Both the position numbers and the translations under genes were made by a program. Shown in pieces: positions 6,627 through 10,124 of a DNA stretch of 10,124 nt (the stretch's first letter is position 1; the number at the start of each line of letters is the position of its first letter). The stretch spans positions 1 to 10,124 of the forward strand of contig DVOV01000014.1 of the NCBI GenBank assembly GCA_018713375.1. Reading direction: 5' to 3'. This DNA is from Candidatus Scatomorpha stercorigallinarum. GTDB taxonomy: Bacteria; Bacillota_A; Clostridia; Oscillospirales; Oscillospiraceae. The notes under the pieces were generated by a model. That model was not told where the DNA came from. It saw only the letters and a list, made by a program, of their open reading frames with translations, and ran no database searches.

Positions 6627-7111
6627 AAAAAACATCTGACCCTCACATACTGCCCGATACATACTTTTCAAAGCCCTACGCAGTTACTTCCAAGTTTTAT
6701 TCTTCCCGTATGTCTCATTCACGCGGCTTTCGTTCGCCATTCGCGCTGTGCGTTTATTTGGCATTCGCTTGCCTGCGTTTTTTTGACATCTGGTCAAGTG
6801 CAAACTTTGCGTCCCGCTTTTACATGTATCGATTTTTCGCAGGTGAGGGTCAGATGCTGTGATTCTTGGTATCTAACATCCATTTAACCTCTCTTTCTAC
6901 AGATTTCGGATCTCCGGCTGCGCACGTTTGCTGGGAATATGTCCTTCAAAAGCCCCGAACAAATATGCTATCCTCTTCTCATTTTTGCTTTTACCAAAGC
7001 CAGCTCACATTAACGGCTGCTCATGATAACATGTTCCGCAATTCGTATGCCGCCCGGTATCGATCCGATACACCGATAAGGCCTTGGCTTTTCGCCTTGC
7101 CTTTACCTTCT
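6627..7111 (-). ncRNA. Candidate structured non-coding RNA or long transporter leader
   Basis: A near-consensus promoter (7146-7118) should start a leftward transcript near 7111. Its last 230 nt are closed by a perfect 14-bp helix, CATCTGACCCTCAC (6856-6843) with GTGAGGGTCAGATG (6646-6633), and six U's follow at once (6632-6627). The enclosed region is tiled by further helices: 6 bp at 6659-6664/6708-6713, ACGC/GCGT plus GGC/GCC at 6721-6753, GGCA/TGCC at 6760-6773, CCTGCG/CGCAGG at 6772-6777/6838-6843, and inside that TTGAC/GTCAA at 6783-6797. The 5' part has its own hairpins at 7078-7103 and 7055-7075. No frame has neighbour-like codon use, and base composition is much lower in GC. I do not recognise the family. 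It was inspected for tmRNA, RNase P, SRP and common riboswitch cores without a match. It could be stand-alone, or an attenuator for the ZIP gene. Confidence 0.55.
6633..6856. repeat. 14-bp inverted repeat with 196-bp spacer
   Basis: The arms are 6633-6646 and 6843-6856 and are perfect. They are best read as the closing helix of the RNA above, because T6 follows on the minus strand. They could also be terminal inverted repeats of a 224-bp MITE-like element, but the bases flanking the two arms show no target-site duplication. Confidence 0.8.
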
Positions 7112-7117
7112 GGTCAT

Positions 7118-7146
7118 AATATACCACCGCGCCCCGCAAATGTCAA
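7118..7146 (-). promoter_or_regulatory. Strong sigma-A promoter upstream of the candidate RNA
   Basis: On the minus strand a perfect TTGACA (7146-7141) is followed after 17 bp by TATATT (7123-7118). No open reading frame of note begins within the next 100 nt, which is why an untranslated product is proposed. An imperfect palindrome with the core ACAAATTTGT (7166-7175) lies about 20 bp upstream of the -35 box. Confidence 0.82.
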
Positions 7147-7242
7147 CAGTAAATGTGCTCGTTTCACAAATTTGTCGAACATCACGAAAATTTAACATTC
7201 GTCGCTGTTGGGTTATCCGCCATCAGCCGGGTGTGATAAGAT

Positions 7243-7277
7243 AAAAAAGGTGCGGCCCGGATGATCCGGGCCGCACC
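7243..7277 (-). terminator. Intrinsic terminator of the B3/B4 operon
   Basis: On the minus strand GGTGCGGCCCGGA (7277-7265) pairs perfectly with its complement (7261-7249) around a 3-nt loop and is followed by six T's (7248-7243). The hairpin begins 4 nt after the stop codon of the 77-residue gene. It also insulates the following promoter at 7118-7146. Confidence 0.92.
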
Positions 7278-7280
7278 GCT

Positions 7281-7514
7281 TTATATGAGCGCCGCCGTCA
7301 TGTCCTCCGCCGCCTCCGCGCGGAACACGGGCAGCCACTCCACGCCCTCCGGCGGCCGCGCGCGCAGAGAGGAGCAGGCCACGCAGCCATCCCCCGCCCG
7401 GCGGGTGAAGATGGCCGCCGACGCCCCGGCATCGCCCTCGCGCATGTCCAGCAGCCTCAGCGCGCCCTCCAGCGGCTCGGGCGAGAGCGAGCCCATCGGC
7501 GAGGAATTCTTCAT
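7281..7514 (-). CDS. Small protein of unknown function (77 residues)
   Basis: I do not recognise this protein. It has no membrane segment. Its visible features are a CxxC pair in GCVACSSL (Cys44 and Cys47) and an acidic C-terminus (AEAAEDMTAALI). Codons from the start ATG onwards have very high third-position GC like the neighbouring genes, which supports this frame. The ATG at 7514 overlaps the TGA of the membrane-protein gene (ATGA), so translation is probably coupled. The nearest GGAGG (7538-7534) is 19 nt upstream, too far for normal initiation and ideally placed for a different frame at 7527. It is the last gene of a three-gene operon and a terminator follows 4 nt later. Confidence 0.65.
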   Translation of the reverse strand: MKNSSPMGSLSPEPLEGALRLLDMREGDAGASAAIFTRRAGDGCVACSSLRARPPEGVEWLPVFRAEAAEDMTAALI

Positions 7515-8443
7515 ACGTTTTGTCCATTCTGCGCCTCCATTTTTATCCTGCACAGCGCCTTTGTCGCGCGGATGGCCATGCCTGCGCCGAGCGCGGTGAC
7601 GATGAGCCATACGGCGAAGCCGGTGGCAACCGTCATCGCCGTGCGGAACACGCTGTCGTCCGCCGTGCCGAACTGCGCCAGCATCGCCGTCTCCAGGGCA
7701 AACATGCTCACCAGCGCCGAAGCCAGGCTGACGGCGCGCGCCGCGCTCATCACCGGGCTGTGGTAGCGGCGGTAGCGCGCGAGGTTTACGGCGCCCATGA
7801 TCGTTGCGTAAAAGGTGTAAGCCGCCATGGCGTAGATAAGGTTTCCCGCGTAGGCAAAGCCGCCGTCGCCGTGCATCACCAGCACGACCACGCCCGCCAG
7901 GATCACATTCATCAGCATGAGCAGCACGCCGCAGAGCCGGCTGCGCCGCCATTCCCCGGCCATGTCCGCGCCCAGGCCGCGCCGCCGGGCAAAGCGCAGC
8001 AGCAGAAACCGCAACACGGCGAGGAACATGTAATACGCCGCCAGCGTGCCGTACCAGTAGGAATGATATGCAAGGCCATATACCGCGTTCAGCGCCGAAT
8101 AGAGCGCGTTCAATCCCAGCGAAACGTGCAGCGCGCTGTTCACACGGAACTCCGGCTCGTCCAGATAGCGCTGCACGAGCGGTATGCGCAGCACCCTTTC
8201 GCGGCAGCGTCGAACAAGCGCCACGGCGTTCGCACAGACGGCCGCGAGCGCATAGGCGGAGAAGAGATAGGACGCATAGGCCAGCGGGCCGTCCTTCTCC
8301 CCGGCGGTGAATACATATACGAGCAGCGCCGCCGCGGCCGCCGCGCAGAGCAGCACCGCCGCCGCGCCCGGATAGAACAGCCGGCGCAGCGCACGCTTCA
8401 GCGCGTCCACCTTACGTCCATGCGCCGTCCGTCTGCCGCTCAA
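7511..8443 (-). CDS. Multi-pass membrane protein of unknown function
   Basis: The 310-residue protein has an arginine- and lysine-rich N-terminus (1-20). About eight hydrophobic segments follow, near residues 22-46, 55-78, 104-126, 128-152, 172-192, 198-220, 238-260 and 272-295. Short basic loops such as RFARRRGLG lie between them. Tyrosine-rich pieces (YHSYWYGTLAAYYMF) near 125-140 resemble a widespread, uncharacterised clostridial membrane protein. I cannot name a family. The start is a TTG at 8443, with AGGAGG exactly 7 nt upstream. That TTG overlaps the stop of the upstream gene (TTGA), and no ATG occurs nearby. It sits between the B3/B4-domain gene and the 77-residue gene with overlaps on both sides, so the three are almost certainly one transcription and translation unit. 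Confidence 0.82.
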   Translation of the reverse strand: MSGRRTAHGRKVDALKRALRRLFYPGAAAVLLCAAAAAALLVYVFTAGEKDGPLAYASYLFSAYALAAVCANAVALVRRCRERVLRIPLVQRYLDEPEFRVNSALHVSLGLNALYSALNAVYGLAYHSYWYGTLAAYYMFLAVLRFLLLRFARRRGLGADMAGEWRRSRLCGVLLMLMNVILAGVVVLVMHGDGGFAYAGNLIYAMAAYTFYATIMGAVNLARYRRYHSPVMSAARAVSLASALVSMFALETAMLAQFGTADDSVFRTAMTVATGFAVWLIVTALGAGMAIRATKALCRIKMEAQNGQNV

Positions 8444-9099
8444 AAAACGCCCTCCTCCGTCTGCGCGGCGGGGGCGAGCGTTTGGACGTAGCGCCGCAGC
8501 GCCGCCAGCGCGCCTTCCACCGTTTCGCGCGCCATGCCCGGCGTGCCGAAAACGGGGTATATCACGTGCCGGCTGTCCTCGCGCGCGCAGGTGCGCCCGT
8601 CCGTGCCGGCGATCTCGCTGAAGATGATGCCCGCGCCGTCGCGGCCGCAGAAGTCGCCGGGATAGGTGTGCAGCTCGCGCCCGCGCATCCCCTCGAAGGT
8701 GGCCTTCTCCGTGCCCAGGAAGAACTCCACGCCGCCCTCGATGTAGTCCACGTCGTGCGTGCCGGAGAGCATACAGGTCGTGAGCTCGAACAGAAACGGC
8801 ACTTCCGTCACCGGGTTTTCAAAGGGGAATGGCTGGCCCTTGACGATCACGGACTCGAATTGCAGCATCACGGTGTAGGTCTTTTTGAACTTGCGGAAGA
8901 AGCGGAAATAGGGGTCCTCGCCAAAAACGGCGCGGCGCTCATAGGCGGCGAATCTCGCGCGCGTCTCCTCGATCTCCCGCGCGGCCAGCGCGCGCCACTC
9001 GTCCACTCGCCACTCCGCGCGCGGCGGATAGCGCACCTCCAGCACGCCGAACGGTATGCCGCAACCTTCCAGCGAGGCATCTTTGCGTATCTCCAGCAT
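8440..9099 (-). CDS. B3/B4 tRNA-binding domain protein, possible free-standing editing-type protein
   Basis: The 219-residue protein fits the B3/B4 domain known from the beta subunit of phenylalanyl-tRNA synthetase. Segments seen are YFRFFRKFKKTYTVMLQFES (64-83), the core VKGQPFPFENPVTEVPFLFE (86-105), SGTHDVDYIEGGVEFFLG (112-129), and late in the domain FCGRDGAGIIFSEIAGTDGR (150-169). In PheRS this domain clears mischarged Tyr-tRNAPhe. Many bacteria carry short free-standing relatives, most of unproved function. The ATG at 9099 has GGAGGG 6 nt upstream. An in-frame ATG at 9117 lies before that site and is less likely. It is the first gene of the operon, with a strong promoter at 9134-9162. 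Confidence 0.8.
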   Translation of the reverse strand: MLEIRKDASLEGCGIPFGVLEVRYPPRAEWRVDEWRALAAREIEETRARFAAYERRAVFGEDPYFRFFRKFKKTYTVMLQFESVIVKGQPFPFENPVTEVPFLFELTTCMLSGTHDVDYIEGGVEFFLGTEKATFEGMRGRELHTYPGDFCGRDGAGIIFSEIAGTDGRTCAREDSRHVIYPVFGTPGMARETVEGALAALRRYVQTLAPAAQTEEGVF

Positions 9100-9133
9100 A
9101 TCGAGCCCTCCGTCCATCAAAGTGTACTGTGAT

Positions 9134-9162
9134 ATGATAAAGTGTTTTGCCCAGGCTGTCAA
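9134..9162 (-). promoter_or_regulatory. Sigma-A promoter of the B3/B4 operon
   Basis: On the minus strand a perfect TTGACA (9162-9157) is separated by 17 bp from TATCAT (9139-9134). The start site should lie near 9127, about 28 nt before the ATG at 9099. Confidence 0.8.
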
Positions 9163-9188
9163 GCCGCCCGGAGCCACGCCCCCAGTTG

Positions 9189-9224
9189 AAAAAAGCAGCG
9201 AAAGCCATTGCTTTCGCTGCTTTT
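9189..9224 (-). terminator. Intrinsic terminator, probably bidirectional
   Basis: AAAAGCAGCGAAAGC (9191-9205) pairs perfectly with GCTTTCGCTGCTTTT (9210-9224) around a 4-nt loop. The minus strand gives GCTGC followed by six T's, the plus strand four. It ends leftward transcription from the recombinase module before the B3/B4 promoter begins. Confidence 0.88.
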
Positions 9225-9272
9225 GACGTATTCTACGCCTGTTTATCCCGCAATTACCGCATATTATAGCAC

Positions 9273-9374
9273 TCAGGCAGGGATTTGACCCATCGTGCCA
9301 AACGCCCTGTTTGCCACTCCGACCAGCTGCGCTGGTTTGTTGTACTTTACCCTGGCATAAACGTCCATTGTCAT
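9273..9374 (-). CDS. Small ORF downstream of the recombinase (33 residues)
   Basis: A short frame reads MTMDVYARVKYN, then a middle ending in LVGVANRAFG, and a C-terminus TMGQIPA. It is in an AT-richer tract between the recombinase remnant and the terminator at 9189-9224. The composition looks protein-like, and I have an uncertain impression of having seen similar short ORFs beside clostridial recombinases. No clear ribosome binding site precedes either ATG (9374 or 9368), and the frame stays open upstream to a TAA near 9410. It may be a real small protein, the remnant of a longer gene, or conserved DNA of the element read as protein. Confidence 0.4.
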   Translation of the reverse strand: MTMDVYARVKYNKPAQLVGVANRAFGTMGQIPA

Positions 9375-9460
9375 TATCAGACATCGTTCGCTTATATTGA
9401 ATGAAGCATTTTACGAGCCTTTCCTCTTTTTCCATCCAACAGAAAACTGCTCGGTGTCTA

Positions 9461-10040
9461 TCACCAGTTGAGAAATGTACTGTGCGCGATCCCGAGCATC
9501 CGCGCGGCGGCGCGTGCGCTGATATCATTGCTGAGATAGCTGTCCATCAACGGATAAAAGTCCTCGGGGATAGGCAGCTTTTCTCTGCCGAAGCGCACCC
9601 CGCGCGCTTTCGCCGCCGCTATGCCTTCGGCCTGCCGCTGCCTTGTATTCTCGCGCTCCACCTGCGCCACGTAGCAGAGGATCTGCAGCACGATATCTGC
9701 TATGAATGTGCCTGTGAGATCTCTGCCTTTTTGGCGGGTATCTAAAAGCGGCATATCCAGCACGACTATGTCCGCGCACTTCACCTTGGTGATATGCCGC
9801 CACTGTTCCTGTATCTCGGTGTAATTTCGCCCAAGCCTGTCGATCGATTTTATTACAAACATCTCCGGCCCTGATGCGCCGCACCAGGCATTTGTACTGC
9901 GGCCTTTCAAAATTTTTGCCGCTCAACTTGTCGGCATAGATGTACCTCTCCGACACGCCAAACTCCCGCATGGCGACGAGCTGCCTTTCCTCGTACTGGT
10001 CTCTGCTGGATACGCGCACATATCCGTACATTTTTCCCAT
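9461..10040 (-). pseudogene. Serine recombinase (resolvase/invertase family), broken by a frameshift
   Basis: The N-terminal piece begins at the ATG at 10040, with GGAGG 7 nt upstream, and reads MGKMYGYVRVSSRDQ. Ser11 in RVSS is the expected nucleophile. KLSGKNFERPQYK and RIRAGD follow. At about 9856-9860 (GTTTG on the minus strand) the frame is lost. The rest of the protein continues in another frame as FVIKSIDRLGRNY, then GTFIADIVLQILCYVAQVER, AAKARGVRFGREK and a helix-turn-helix-like tail SARAAARMLGIAHSTFLNW, stopping at 9461. The joined product would be about 193 residues, normal for a small resolvase. Relatives usually read GDVLVIKSIDRLGRN, so the loss of two T's from a T-run would explain the break. 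Unless it is a sequencing error, the enzyme is split between the nucleophile and the arginine-bearing part and should be inactive. Confidence 0.87.
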
Positions 10041-10124
10041 GAATATGCCTCCTATAGCATGAAAAAGTGTCACCGTATAGGATGCCATCATTCACCGCAA
10101 AATGCGGTAAGAATATATAAAGAA

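Noticed and set aside
6805..6815. GGGACGCAAAG on the minus strand, as in the cyclic-di-GMP-I (GEMM) riboswitch
   Set aside because: The partner segment GGCAAACC upstream and the second stem with its tetraloop receptor are missing, so the match is only local.
6633..6856. MITE-type element with 14-bp terminal inverted repeats
   Set aside because: No target-site duplication flanks the arms. The U6 tail and the upstream promoter are better explained by a transcribed structured RNA. It is not fully excluded.
6860..7105. Short protein-like frames on the minus strand inside the candidate RNA
   Set aside because: Several different frames look equally open over 30-40 codons, each ends in a stop, and none has a good start and ribosome binding site. 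This fits an untranslated RNA at moderate GC, although a leader peptide is possible.
6558..7195. Plus-strand frames of about 109 residues in the AT-richer tract
   Set aside because: They have no ribosome binding site or promoter in the right direction, no family motif, and they span the RNA helices.
9100..9528. N-terminal extension of the B3/B4 gene up to 9528
   Set aside because: It would run through the terminator and the promoter at 9134-9162, and the extra residues do not belong to the domain. The start at 9099 has the right ribosome binding site.
1..10124. CRISPR array, tRNA, rRNA or a complete defence system
   Set aside because: No regularly spaced direct repeats, no tRNA or rRNA signatures and no nuclease, methylase or toxin genes were seen.

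Overview
This 10.1 kb window looks like chromosome from a high-GC member of the Bacillota, probably a gut-type Clostridia. The class-level call is inference. It rests on strong AGGAGG-type ribosome binding sites, near-consensus sigma-A promoters with 17-bp spacers, split transketolase subunits, an AraM-type glycerol-1-phosphate dehydrogenase, a DegV protein and an intact-looking Gram-positive gene organisation. Protein-coding parts are very GC-rich in third positions. Two tracts, about 6.6-7.25 kb and 9.2-10.1 kb, are clearly more AT-rich.

Layout: 1-387 has no convincing gene but holds a row of hairpins that looks like a repeat-type intergenic tract. 388-4015 (minus) is a tight four-gene operon: transketolase N-terminal subunit, transketolase C-terminal subunit, a G1P-dehydrogenase-like enzyme and a LOG/TIGR00730 protein. 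It runs from its own promoter at 4060-4088. A DegV-family gene (4175-5050, plus) starts divergently from a perfect TTGCCA-N17-TATAAT promoter and ends at a 15-bp hairpin. Convergent with it lie a YbaK/PrdX-type aminoacyl-tRNA deacylase (5115-5654, minus) and, upstream of that, a ZIP-family metal transporter (5731-6516, minus).

Upstream of the transporter, 6517-7240 has no convincing gene. It does have a consensus minus-strand promoter (7118-7146) and a 14-bp inverted repeat about 200 nt apart. The repeat encloses several further hairpins and is followed by six T's. This is the best candidate in the window for something undescribed: a structured non-coding RNA or a large 5' leader of the transporter. 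A second minus-strand operon follows (7281-9099): a B3/B4 tRNA-binding-domain protein, an eight-helix membrane protein of unknown function and a 77-residue protein. The genes overlap through TTGA and ATGA, with a strong promoter in front and a strong terminator behind.

The right end (9189-10110) is a small mobile-type module. It holds a serine recombinase broken by a frameshift, a 33-residue ORF downstream of it and a terminator. No complete defence system, CRISPR array, rRNA or tRNA gene was seen. The most informative targets are the candidate structured RNA, the hairpin that covers the Shine-Dalgarno site of the deacylase gene, and the B3/B4-membrane-protein operon.
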